DNA of 64,000 nt from Panopea generosa (lineage: Eukaryota; Mollusca; Bivalvia; Adapedonta; Hiatellidae). A program made the position numbers and the translations under genes. Of this stretch, positions 24,201-31,690 are shown one piece after another; position 1 is the first letter of the stretch; each line of letters starts with the position of its first letter. The stretch covers positions 16,577,828-16,641,827 of the forward strand of contig CM055906.1 in NCBI GenBank assembly GCA_029582155.1, in the 5' to 3' direction. The notes beneath the pieces were generated by a model. The model saw nothing but the letters and a program-made list of their open reading frames with translations. It did no database searches and was not told the origin of the DNA.

Positions 24201-25059
24201 ATTCGTTACTAGAATCAGATTATCTGATCATACTCTCAGAATACAAACTGGTCGTTATGCAAGAACTCATATTCCAAGAAACGAGAGATATTGCTTATGT
24301 TGTAACTCAACTGAGACGGACGATATAAACCACTTCATTTTTATCGGTCCTTTACAGTTATTTAAGGAGAATTTTCCACAAATACCTTCCATGTACATAC
24401 AAGCTTATTGAATTGCTTAAATCAAATGACAAAACTATTTAAATCGGATTTACTCAGTATATAAAACATTCTATGAAATTAAAAAATAACATTTTAAAAG
24501 AATAATGTTAAATTAAACATATATTTGGCAATGAAAGAATACTACATTGTAATCTTTGGAATGTTTGATAAACGTCTATATCTTCTTCTTTTTCTTCTTG
24601 AAGAACTTCTTATATTATTTTGATATTGGTAAAGTTTACGTGATATTGTGAGTGATACATACGTTATTATGACGATGTATGTATGTACACGCCTAAATAA
24701 AATATATATTCTGTTTTATATACGGGAGAAACCGTCTTTTACCATCTGACAGTGCAGTTTAAGGGACAAATCACTTCAAACGAATATCTATATTATTCAT
24801 TTAAATAGCACGCAACGTAGATCTGTACTTTTTCGAAAACATTACTAATATAATTCTGAAGAACATTTATTATGTGTGTGTAGAATAATATAGATCCTTA
24901 CTAAAACAACCACAAGCGACTACATAATACCTTCTAACGATTTGTTTCCGTAGAGATGCAATGACACGTTTTCCTCCATGGTAAATTCCCTGAAATAGCT
25001 TAAAACACCAGGCTCGAAAGATCCAGTGAATACGGTCATCCTTAACTGGGCAATAAAAC
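17585..25059 (-). CDS. Carbohydrate sulfotransferase gene, five 3' exons
   Basis: Golgi-type PAPS-dependent sulfotransferases of the CHST1/3/5/7 group put sulfate on C6 of Gal, GlcNAc or GalNAc in glycans. Five minus-strand exons join in frame: 25059-24931, 23872-23752, 22412-22305, 19665-19550 and 18267-17585. Every junction is GT-AG, with phases 1, 2, 2 and 1. Together they encode about 384 residues to a TAA. Visible motifs are a 5'-phosphosulfate loop, YMNSGSRFTGSLF (about 68-80); FYFYEPLW (about 87-94); the 3'-phosphate motif VIQLFRDPRAIVNSR (about 215-229); FYEDIKIN; and a C-terminal NWWRTFLPF. The family is usually about 390-480 residues with an N-terminal signal anchor. That anchor exon is missing here and should lie at higher coordinates. 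Introns hold a 21-bp minisatellite and LINE, SINE and D1/D2 repeats. The exact acceptor sugar cannot be told. Confidence 0.9.
18540..18785. repeat. 21-bp minisatellite in sulfotransferase intron
   Basis: About eleven units alternate TTTAGCTGTGACAGGAGCCC and TTTAGCGGTTACAGGAGCCC, giving a 42-bp dimer. One unit is expanded by a C10+ run near 18620. Confidence 0.9.
19050..19325 (-). repeat. Dispersed repeat family D2, copy 1 (inverted)
   Basis: This is the reverse complement of 37857-38177. Shared runs on the plus strand here include CATTTCCCATAGGG, TTCTTCACTGGTTCAG, ACTGACCATTTAA and GCAATACAAAGCCCTGA. It ends in a common CGTCTAATACCACTATGACA boundary, supporting a discrete mobile unit. No coding capacity was seen. 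It lies in the last sulfotransferase intron. Confidence 0.82.
19550..19665 (-). CDS. Sulfotransferase exon E4
   Basis: Acceptor TATTTTTCAG and donor CTCAG/GTGTGTG. It is 116 nt long, phase 2 in and phase 1 out, with 38 whole codons beginning NTSAVELLTGILDDIYTCNF. The ...L-(x)-CNFS pattern matches the region between the EPLW and 3'-phosphate motifs in this family. The exon is open only in this frame and both split codons resolve to sense codons. Confidence 0.86.
19716..19772. repeat. Three short tandem GTACCGTTACGTG units
   Basis: GGTACCGCTACGTGCCACAG, then AGTACCGTTACGTGTCACAG, then a partial third copy. It is a small local expansion in an intron. Confidence 0.7.
19773..20749. other. Intronic sequence, nothing recognised
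   Basis: This lies inside the E3-E4 intron. I see no exon on the minus strand with usable splice sites and no repeat. Confidence 0.4.
20750..20823. repeat. (CACT)n microsatellite
   Basis: About 17 uninterrupted CACT/ACTC tetranucleotides in an intron. Confidence 0.97.
21120..21215 (+). mobile_element. SINE family 1, truncated copy
   Basis: GTAGGTTCGAGAG keeps part of the B box. TATAAGCTCGGAGC and the tail CTCAAATAAATAAGTATGAA then CCAAAC match the 3' end of the SINE at 10655-10838. The body is internally deleted. Confidence 0.68.
21225..21410 (+). pseudogene. LINE C-terminal fragment with CCHC knuckle
   Basis: The frame reads RNCLYCDLNDIEDEYHFILI and then CPFYNDLRKLYILK. That is the C-x2-C-x9-H-x4-C zinc-knuckle at the C-terminus of many invertebrate LINE proteins. 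Just upstream, IAIGTGRHQNIALEIK in another frame is the preceding (I/E)-(x)-GR-x-(x)-I block, so a frameshift has occurred. It sits in the E3-E4 intron, antisense to the sulfotransferase gene. Confidence 0.75.
21411..22304. other. Intronic sequence, nothing recognised
   Basis: Remainder of the E3-E4 intron of the minus-strand sulfotransferase gene. The small plus-strand frames near 22019-22358 partly overlap exon E3 in antisense and are not genes. Confidence 0.5.
22305..22412 (-). CDS. Sulfotransferase exon E3
   Basis: Acceptor ATTATTTTCAG and donor TGTAG/GTTAGT. It is 108 nt, phase 2 on both sides, with 35 whole codons beginning SDAFYFYEPLWRFSVWNYYH. The F-Y-F-(Y/F)-EPLW signature is characteristic of 6-O carbohydrate sulfotransferases. 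A GT four bases earlier would create a TAA at the next junction, so the donor at 22304 is preferred. Confidence 0.88.
22555..22945 (+). repeat. Dispersed repeat family D1, copy 2
   Basis: Matches 13540-13980 along its length. Examples are GGATAATGGCGGTT, TTTGAATGGCATTATTTATG, TTTCACTTTGTCAACAG, TGTACACACTGAACAG and TTACTTCTTTCATT. It ends in an (AAAC)n tract at about 22948-22980. It sits in the E2-E3 intron. Confidence 0.78.
22946..23751. other. Intronic sequence with (AAAC)n
   Basis: E2-E3 intron. (AAAC)n at about 22948-22980; otherwise no feature recognised. Confidence 0.5.
23752..23872 (-). CDS. Sulfotransferase exon E2 (PAPS P-loop)
   Basis: Acceptor TTTATTTCCAG and donor ATTCAG/GTACTG. 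It is 121 nt, phase 1 in and phase 2 out. It encodes LAHSVRSVVVTQKKPRKYN, then VLINSYMNSGSRFTGSLFGF. This is the beta-strand plus 5'-phosphosulfate-binding loop of Golgi sulfotransferases. The usual R-S/T-G-S-S core appears as N-S-G-S-R, a modest deviation. Confidence 0.88.
24205..24505 (+). pseudogene. LINE C-terminal fragment, knuckle lost
   Basis: The frame gives RIRLSDHTLRIQTGRYARTH, then IPRNERYCLCCNSTETDDIN, then HFIFIGPLQLF. This is the same C-terminal LINE module as at 28540-28690. The last Cys of the knuckle is Gly. After a frameshift, KLIELLKSNDKTI, a stop, then IGFTQYIKHSMKL matches the final helix of such proteins. It lies in the E1-E2 intron, antisense to the host gene. Confidence 0.78.
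24931..25059 (-). CDS. Sulfotransferase exon E1 (first exon seen)
   Basis: Acceptor TCTATTTCCAG and donor TTAGAAG/GTATTATG. It is 129 nt with 42 whole codons in the frame whose last base (G) joins GA of the next exon to give Gly. It reads FIAQLRMTVFTGSFEPGVLS and continues to GNKSLE. No motif is diagnostic, so support comes from the open frame, the splice sites and phase agreement. It should encode the stem region before the catalytic domain. The in-frame ATG at residue 7 could in principle be a start, but that would leave no signal anchor. Confidence 0.65.
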
Positions 25060-25984
25060 CTGGAAATAGATATTAACAAATAGTAAAGGTTTATACACGA
25101 CAGAGCCGGCCTGGGTGGTGATGATCGCCGCGGAAGATGAAAAATCCTGAGGGACATTATGACGATTATCACTTCCCGCCCTGCAATGTCTTCAAAACAC
25201 GTTTTAGGTTGCGCTACTCAAGGGGAGTAACTACAACTGACGCTCGTATACAATGGCTAAATAGTTCATAATAATTCAAATCTTAAATAATTCAAACTCA
25301 AAAATTGTACAAGGGTGGGAACCTACGTCAAGCGTATCGCTAAATACGGAAAAACACTAAAATCGGAACGTTGTTTCAAAAGCTGGTTTAAGTGACTTTT
25401 TGTGTCATTCTAAGGTACAAGTGTAGATTTTATAGTTTCCACCGACCGTCTGGGTATTAGAGATATATATTTTACCGATATACAGCTAGTACGACCTATA
25501 AAATTCAGATTACCTCAAAACAGTTGAGCGTCATGTCTCCCTCCACTATGAAAGGGGGGGGGGGGGGGGGTTGGGGGGCCAGAAAATTTTATAAAAGGAC
25601 TGCAAATTACGACATTTTATAGCATGTCAAGTATATTTTCAATTCAAAATTTCTTCCAAAACTATTTCAATTTCAAGAAATACGTATATGGTTCTAAATT
25701 CGAATTCCAATAGCATAAAATCATTATATATACTGTATTAATTTGTTCATCACGGGTTTCATCAAAACATCAAGGAAATAAATCACAAAATAATTAAATA
25801 ACCCCCACATGTATATAACCGATGCACTTAGTCATTATTCTTATGTTAACATGTTTTTAATAATTATAACTGCTAAATTTGTTTTTGCTTAATTTTGAAA
25901 ATAAATATTCAATTCAATTATAAATATACTTCTAATTTATGAATTGTGACATCTTAATCTCTCAAGAGCAGTGCCAGATATCTG
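25060..25984. other. Upstream of the first exon seen; poly-G tract
   Basis: I looked here on the minus strand for a signal-anchor exon of the sulfotransferase gene and found none. A (G)15 run followed by TTGGGGGG lies at about 25554-25578. Confidence 0.4.
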
Positions 25985-26313
25985 TCTTTATTTTCGTGCA
26001 AAGGTATACACTATGGTTTCTGCGTTAAGTTCCTTCTCCCGATAAATGTTTAACAATCCCAGACTCAACAATCTCTTTGTTGTCATAGTACTTTTTAGAT
26101 ACGTTTTTACCCTCCTTGTGGTACTAAATGAACTTTCCGCAAATGCTGTGGAAACTGGCATCGATAACAAAACATTAAGGCTTGCCCTCACATTGGGATA
26201 GAGGTCTACGTAAGCCAATGTATTTGACTCCACCAGACTGTCCGTTCTTTCGTCTGCGTTAATCAACTTCCACCGTTGCTTCCACCTTCTACATTCGTTC
26301 TCAAACTATTCTA
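25985..26313 (-). pseudogene. hAT transposase C-terminal (dimerisation) remnant
   Basis: Minus-strand translation from 26313 gives FENECRRWKQRWKLINADER, then YPNVRASLNVLLSMPVSTAF, AESSFSTTRRVKTYLKSTM and RLLSLGLLNIYRE. This is the hATC dimerisation domain. Its P-(V/T)-S-T-A-x-x-E-(R)-S-F-S and K-T-(x)-L-R/K-(S/N)-(T)-M motifs resemble hAT-derived '52 kDa repressor of PKR inhibitor'-like and ZMYM-type proteins. The consensus Arg of AERSFS is Ser. A stop (TAG) precedes the first Phe, and no N-terminal RNase H-like part follows upstream, so it is a truncated remnant. It could alternatively be the last exon of a spliced domesticated gene, as a TAG acceptor lies at that point. Confidence 0.82.
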
Positions 26314-26436
26314 TATTACAAGTCACATCTGTAATGAGAGCTACATGGATATCATGAATCACATACAGTATTGTTTTTTAAACTTTTATTGCATAAGTTT
26401 TTTCCTTTTTTAAAAATCGTTGTATGTATTTCAAAT

Positions 26437-26452
26437 GATACGCACGTGCGTA
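26437..26452. other. Perfect 16-bp palindrome
   Basis: ATACGCACGTGCGTAT is its own reverse complement and centres on the E-box CACGTG. It is immediately followed by a second GTGCGTAT half. Confidence 0.8.
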
Positions 26453-26453
26453 T

Positions 26454-26636
26454 GTGCGTATTGCGATCGACGGGCGTGCCGGTAACGTTTACATTCAGAT
26501 GAAGCACAACTGTTTTGAGGTAATCTGGAATTGTGTAGATCGCACTGATCTATATATCGGTGAAATAGATCCATCTAATACCCAGATTGCCGGTGGGAAC
26601 TATAAAACCTACACAAACACACATTCCCAAAATTGA
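26454..26636 (+). CDS. Unrecognised CpG-rich short frame
   Basis: A 60-codon frame (GTG at its start) contains IAIDGRAGNVYIQMKH and YIGEIDPSNTQIAGGNYKTY. It is more CpG-rich and less AT-biased than its neighbours, and its amino acid mix looks protein-like. I recognise no family. GAG/GTAATC inside it could be a splice donor. It may be an exon or transposon-coding scrap, or chance. Confidence 0.2.
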   Translation: MRIAIDGRAGNVYIQMKHNCFEVIWNCVDRTDLYIGEIDPSNTQIAGGNYKTYTNTHSQN

Positions 26637-26959
26637 CACGAAAAATCACTTAACTTCTATCATATATTTCTTTCATATAAGCCGATTCTCGACTTTGGTA
26701 GCTCAAATACATTAAAACAAGTTAATCTCTTTCAGACAACTTTTGAAACAGAATTAAACAAACGGAAACGACGTCAGACGTACGTTTGCCGTCGAGTGAC
26801 AGTAACAGGCTGATTATGATTATGAGTTTCGGCGCAGGCCTATAAGTCATAATCAACGCGTGAAGGCGATAACCTGCTTGCAAAATGTTATTTTTGTTAC
26901 TATATACAGTAACATGTGTATAAAAAATGAATAATATAAGACAATAGTTATTTAGATGT

Positions 26960-27300
26960 TAGTTAGGCAGGGAGGCAGGCAGGCAGGTACGTAGGAAGGC
27001 AATTACTAAGACTAAGTATGTGACAAAGTGAGTGAATAAGTGATTGAATGAGTTAATGAGTGAGTAAGTGAATGAGAAAAAAGGGTGGGTGAGTGATAAA
27101 TGAATGAATGAATGAATGAGTGAGTGAGTGAGTGAGTGAGTGAGTGAGTGAGTGAGTGAGTGAGTGAGTGAGTGAGTGAGTGAGTGAGTGAGTGAGTGAG
27201 TGAGTGAGTGAGTGAGTGTGTGAGTGAGTGAGTGAGTTAGTGAGTGGGTGCGGGTGAGCGAGTGAGTAAGTGAGTGAGTGGCTGAATACATTTCAGATAA
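26960..27300. repeat. (GTGA)n microsatellite, degenerate edges
   Basis: Pure GTGA tetranucleotides fill about 27115-27230. Degenerate GTGA/ATGA units flank them, with a GGCA cluster at 26970-26990. Minus-strand frames rich in Thr-His-Ser-Leu are repeat artefacts. Confidence 0.95.
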
Positions 27301-27304
27301 TGCA

Positions 27305-27627
27305 TGGATCTCCATCGTCCTGTTTAACGTTTACCAAGGCTGTCAATTCTAACTGTATGAATCAGTAACGTCCTTTTTGTTGCCTAAGATACTTATTGCA
27401 CGGATCCAAATGTCATTATCTAACTAAATGTGTGGATCAGCAAAATAATGTATGTCGATAATGAACGCCTTTTAGATTTAATGCATGGATCTAAATGTCA
27501 TCACTTGAACTCTGTCCAGATTTATTGTGTCCTTAATGATGTCGTTACTGAACGTTATCCAAACTTTACCGTGACTCACGGATCCGTAATGTCCTGCATT
27601 TCGTTACTGACGACGCTGTCAAGACTT
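27305..27627. repeat. Degenerate 54-bp satellite monomers
   Basis: Repeated phrases such as GTCGTTACTGAACG, CTGTCCAGATTTATT and CACGGATCCGTAATGTC echo the 54-bp unit seen cleanly from 29060 on. They look like an old, diverged left edge of that array. Confidence 0.6.
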
Positions 27628-27838
27628 ATTTCATATGGAGCGAGTGGTCCAGTGGTAAAGCACCGAACCCATGATCGGAGGGTCGCCTGACTCATCCTCC
27701 ACCACGGTCATATGTTGTGTCCTTGAGGAAGACAGTTTTCCCGCTTTGTACTGGTTCTACCTAGGAAAACTTTAAGCTTGATTTGTTGTAATAACTTGTT
27801 TCATAATCTCAGTAAAATAAATAAGTTTAAACTAAACT
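27628..27838 (+). mobile_element. tRNA-derived SINE (family 2), inside satellite
   Basis: The A-box-like head GCGAGTGGTCCAGTGGTAAA is followed by GATCGGAGGGTCGCC, then TGTGTCCTTGAGGAAGACA and GTACTGGTTCTACC. The tail is AAATAAATAAGTTTAAACTA. The head and the TGTCCTTGAG(G/C)AAGACA body match 31470-31690. It lies between degenerate and canonical satellite monomers. Confidence 0.83.
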
Positions 27839-27887
27839 GTCCGGACTTAATTCACGAATCTCAAAACCGCACGAATGTCGTTGAAAT
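27839..27887. repeat. Single 54-bp satellite monomer, split by LINE
   Basis: TGTCCGGACTTAATTCACGA, then ATCTCAAAACCGCACGAATG, then TCGTTGA. This is a near-canonical unit that stops where the LINE begins. Its continuation is at about 29060. Confidence 0.88.
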
Positions 27888-28832
27888 ATGTCACATGCTG
27901 TAAAGGCATTATCAGATCAAGCACTCAGAGCATATAACAGTTTACTTTCAGTATTCACTAGGGTTAAATTAGATATCAAAACTAAATTATCTTTATTTGA
28001 TTCTATGATTGTGCCAATTTTATTATACGGATCAGAAATTTGGGGTATTTATGAAAATAAGGAATTAGATAAATTACATATTAAGTTTTGCAAACGCATC
28101 TTAGGTGTTAAACCACAAACTCCTAACGTAGCTGTATTAGGTGAACTAGGGAGATTTCCATTATCTGTTATCTGTAAACAACGTGCTATAAGCTATTGGA
28201 CAAAAGTTATAAAAAAAAACAATTCTATTCAATTTAAAGTTTTTAATGAACAATGTACTTTACAAAATACCAGCTGTTGGGCTGGTAGTATGCACATGCT
28301 TTTAAATCGGCTGGGTTTTGGAGATATTTGGTTGAATTACAATTTAAACGCAAATTATTTTCCAATGTTAAAACAAAGGATTTGTGATCAGTATTTACAA
28401 AATTGGAATACAGCTCTTCAAAATATGCCCAAATTAGACTATTTAAGAAAATTTAAAACATGTCTTGAATATGAATTTTGCTTGGATTTTATTCCAAATG
28501 AAACAAACCGTAAAAATTTAACAAGATTTAGACTGAGTGCGCATAATTTAGAAATTGAAACTGGGAGATACACAAATGTACGAAGGGAAAATCGTTTTTG
28601 TAGAGTATGTAATGGGGGGTTGGTTGAATCGGAGTATCATTTTCTATTATGTTGTCCTACATATAGAACAATCAGAAGTAAATATATTAAACATAGTGCT
28701 TTTCCAAATATTAATAGTTTTAAAAACATTATGTCATCAAGGAATAAAAAAAGTATTTGTAATCTGGCAAAATTTATAACCGAAGCTCAAAAGCTAAGGC
28801 AAGAAACTTTAAACAATTTGATTGATTATTGA
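27888..28832 (+). CDS. LINE reverse transcriptase C-terminal domain (partial)
   Basis: This is the open frame of the truncated element described at 27888-29059. It encodes the RT thumb/connection region and a CCHC knuckle, without the YxDD catalytic motif or endonuclease. The frame has no true start: the ATG at 27888 is simply the first Met after the truncation junction. The protein would be enzymatically inert. Confidence 0.85.
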   Translation: MSHAVKALSDQALRAYNSLLSVFTRVKLDIKTKLSLFDSMIVPILLYGSEIWGIYENKELDKLHIKFCKRILGVKPQTPNVAVLGELGRFPLSVICKQRAISYWTKVIKKNNSIQFKVFNEQCTLQNTSCWAGSMHMLLNRLGFGDIWLNYNLNANYFPMLKQRICDQYLQNWNTALQNMPKLDYLRKFKTCLEYEFCLDFIPNETNRKNLTRFRLSAHNLEIETGRYTNVRRENRFCRVCNGGLVESEYHFLLCCPTYRTIRSKYIKHSAFPNINSFKNIMSSRNKKSICNLAKFITEAQKLRQETLNNLIDY

Positions 28833-29059
28833 TATGATTATAAATGATTCTGTAATTACAGATGTATAAATAACATGACTGCTTCAGTTTGAATATGTGA
28901 TATGTATGTATTTGATTGTATTACATATAATTGTATGTATTTGTTTGTATTTCATATAATTGTATGTCTATGCCATATTTAAATTAATTTGAATGTGTAA
29001 ATGGCCATAGGCAATGTTTTGCTGATATGCCAATAAACTTGAAACTTGAAACTTGAAAC
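27888..29059 (+). mobile_element. 5'-truncated LINE with intact C-terminal frame
   Basis: An uninterrupted 314-codon frame (27888-28832) covers the end of a non-LTR reverse transcriptase protein. It starts at the thumb region, with SMIVPILLYGSEIWGIYENK and LHIKFCKRILGVK. It then has GELGRFPLSVICKQRA, RFRLSAHNLEIETGRYTNVR and a zinc knuckle, CRVCNGGLVESEYHFLLCCP (C-x2-C-x8-H-x4-C). The catalytic palm is absent (5' truncation). The 3' UTR has AATAAA near 29033 and ends in about three copies of the heptamer CTTGAAA. Satellite flanks both sides, and a short GTCGTT/GTGTT resemblance at the junctions may be the target-site duplication. The frame has no stop, so the insertion is young. Clade (CR1/L2/jockey-like) not resolved. 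Confidence 0.88.
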
Positions 29060-30340
29060 GTGTTAATAAACGATATCCGGACTTAATTTACGAATCCCCG
29101 AACCGCACGAATGTCGTTAATAAACCATGTCCGGACTTAATTCACGAATCCCCAAACAACCCACATGTCGTTAACGAACGCCCTCCGGACTTAATTCACG
29201 AATCCCCGAACCGTACGAATGTCGTTTAAAAACGATGTCCGGACTTAATTTACGAATCCCCGAACCGTACGAATGTCGTTAATAAACCATGTCCGGACTT
29301 AATTCACGAATCCCCAAACAACCCACATGTCGTTAACGAACGCCCTCCGGACTTAATTCACGAATCCCCGAACCGTACGAATGTCGTTTAAAACGATGTC
29401 CGGACTTAATTTACGAATCCCCGAACCGCACAAATGTCGTTTAAAAACGATGTCCGGACTTAATTCACGAATCCCGAAACAACCCACATTGTCGTTAATA
29501 AACGCTGTCCAAACTTAATTCATGAGTCCCCGAACCGCACGAATGTCGTTTAAAAACGATGTCCGGACTTAATTTACGAATCCCCGAACCGTACGAATGT
29601 CGTTAATAAACGATGTCCGGACTTAATTTACGAATCCCCGAACCGCACAAATTTCGTTAATAAACGATGTCCGGACTGAATTTACGAATCCCCGAACCGC
29701 ACAAATTTCGTTAATAAACGATGTCCAGACTTTATTTACGAATCCCCGAACCGCACAAATGTCGTTTATAAACGATGTCCGGACTTAATTCACGAATCCC
29801 CAAACAACCCACATTGTCGTTAATAAACGCCGTCCAAACTTAATTCATGAATCCCCGAACCGCACGAATGTCGTTAAAAACCGATGTCCGGACTTTATTC
29901 AATAATCCCCAAACTTCCTGAATGAAGTTAATAACCGATGTCCGAACTTAATTCACGAATCCCCGAACAACCCGCATGTCGTTAATAAACGCTGTTCGGA
30001 CTTTATTCAATAATCCCCAATCTTTCTGAATGGAGTTAATGAACGCTGTCCGGACTAAATTCATAAATTCCCAAACCGCACGAATGTAGTTAATGAACGC
30101 TGTCCGGACTTAATTCACGAATTCCCAAACCGCACGAAGGTAGTTAATGAACGCTGTCCGGACATAATTCAATAATCCCCAAACCGCCTGAATGAAGTTA
30201 ATGAATGGTGTCCGGACTTAATTCATGAATTCCCAATCCGCTCGAATGTAGTTAATGAACGCTGTCCGGACTTAATTCACTAATCCCTAAACCGCCTGAA
30301 TGGAGTTGATGAACGCTGCCCGGACTTAATGTAAGAATGA
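29060..30340. repeat. 54-bp satellite array, about 24 units
   Basis: The unit reads AATGTCGTTAATAAACGATG, then TCCGGACTTAATTCACGAAT, then CCCCGAACCGCACG. In the left part a three-unit (162-bp) higher-order repeat is clear: the block at about 29106-29228 recurs at 29268-29390. Monomers become more diverged to the right, where GAATGAAGTTAATGAACGCT types predominate, ending near 30340. Confidence 0.93.
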
Positions 30341-30805
30341 CTATTGACATAAAGTGTATGCTATTAATAATTAAAAGCTTCAAATGAATTACGGAGCAAA
30401 CTCGATGATTTGTTGAAGAAATAATCGATTGACAAATCTCTCAATAAATGCATCTGAACAATATTTGAATTGTTCGCAATTTCATTGTTTTGTTTATACA
30501 AAATTAAGCTCAACATTACAGAGAGACAACGACACCGCTGTTTTTCAGCGTCGATTTCAACAAGATACTATAGCAGTTTAAACATTGGAAGATATCATAA
30601 TTGCATCAGTTGTGTCAGTTTGAAAGACAAAAGAATTAAATCTAATGAAATATCAATATCTAATTATGTTTATTTTATTATCTCTTTGTTATACTCTTCT
30701 AATAATCTACTACTACTTCTTTAAAAAAAGTTTAGTCATTTCTTAAATGTAAAGTAGTTGGAGTAAACATTGATTTAATGCGCTATGAGATACTGCCACA
30801 TTCAG
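30341..30805. other. Unannotated interval
   Basis: AT-rich with no recognisable gene. A plus-strand frame at 30470-30724 shows no domain. Confidence 0.4.
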
Positions 30806-30809
30806 TTCA

Positions 30810-30908
30810 AAGATCAACCCCAGCCATGACAACCACTGACATTCCCGTGCTAGCCACAAAGATCAACTGCAGCCATGACAACCACTGACATTCCCGTGCT
30901 AGCCACAT
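30810..30908. repeat. Tandem duplication, about 49-bp unit
   Basis: Two nearly identical copies of AAGATCAACCCCAGCCATGA followed by CAACCACTGACATTCCCGTG and CTAGCCACA. They differ at CC/TG near the start, indicating a recent duplication. Confidence 0.9.
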
Positions 30909-31029
30909 CAAATCGTTTCGATATACTGACTATACGGACAAGAGCGGATCCAAAACTGTTAAATAGAAAGTCACATCACCGCTGGACTACGACATAACGA
31001 CAATGAAAAAAAAACATGATAAGACCGCC

Positions 31030-31170
31030 CCTTACAGTGAAATTCGTGTGAAATTTCCACCACCCAATAACGCGTGTGTTCTCAATGCTGGGCACTGAGT
31101 GGATTTTGAAGGTTTATGCAATAAACCAGTCTCGGATCGAACCCACAGCCCAATATGTGCAACTTCTGAA
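31030..31170 (-). mobile_element. Possible tRNA-derived SINE, reverse
   Basis: On the minus strand GGGCTGTGGGTTCGATCCGA contains a consensus pol III B box (GGTTCGATCC). No second copy of this body was found in the window, so the family is uncertain. Confidence 0.4.
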
Positions 31171-31324
31171 CCTTTGTATGAACTATACTCTATACAAGCG
31201 GTTTTGAACTTGATAAGCGATTTTGGGATAAACGCCATTTTCAACAAAGATTGTATATGTTATTCAGTTTTAAAAGTGAAAAGAAAACCCAAATGTGAAT
31301 TTCAGTAAAACGTCAGACGACTGA

Positions 31325-31425
31325 CACATTTTCTCACAAACAGCTTTTAGATCGAGTCCACGACCTCAGCAGTGAAAGGTCAAGTATCATGAGACAGCGC
31401 CGTAGCCCAATCGGCCACAGAGGAC
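31325..31425 (-). mobile_element. SINE family 3 head, reverse
   Basis: On the minus strand an A-box-like GTGGCCGATTGGGCTACGGC is followed by GCTGTCTCATG, CTTTCACTGCTGAGG and GTGGACTCGATCT. It is homologous to the SINE head at 1275-1345. Confidence 0.65.
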
Positions 31426-31469
31426 CATCTTGATCGACGAGTTTCTCAAAGTTCTACAAACCTGTCGGT

Positions 31470-31690
31470 TACACTGCTGTATGGAACTCATGGTCCAGTG
31501 ATATAGCATAGGACCCAGAGTCGGAGGATCGTGGGTTCGATCCTCCGCCGCGCCGCTATATGTAGTGTCCTTGAGCAAGACATTTTATCTGCATATGTGC
31601 TTCGTATTGGTTCTACTCTGGACGACTTCGAGTGTGATTCGTCTAAGAACTTGTTTTCACAATCGATATACTAGTCAAAGAAAATAATAC
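31470..31690 (+). mobile_element. tRNA-derived SINE (family 2), full head
   Basis: A box: CTCATGGTCCAGTGATATAG. B box: GTGGGTTCGATCCTCC, with spacing expected of tRNA. The body has TAGTGTCCTTGAGCAAGACA and TATTGGTTCTACTCTGG, shared with 27628-27838. This is the best preserved pol III promoter in the window. Confidence 0.85.

Noticed and set aside
24870..25172. 100-residue minus-strand frame as a gene
   Set aside because: It overlaps sulfotransferase exon E1 in a different frame; the exon frame fits splice phase and this one does not.
26959..27315. Ser-Leu-Thr-His repeat protein
   Set aside because: Translation of a GTGA microsatellite.
31470..31560. A functional tRNA gene
   Set aside because: A and B boxes are present, but the acceptor stem does not pair and the SINE body follows, matching 27628-27838.
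31387..31578. Minus-strand 63-residue frame containing AEDRTHDPPTLGP
   Set aside because: A well-known spurious translation of a tRNA-derived SINE B-box region; the SINE at 31470-31690 explains it.
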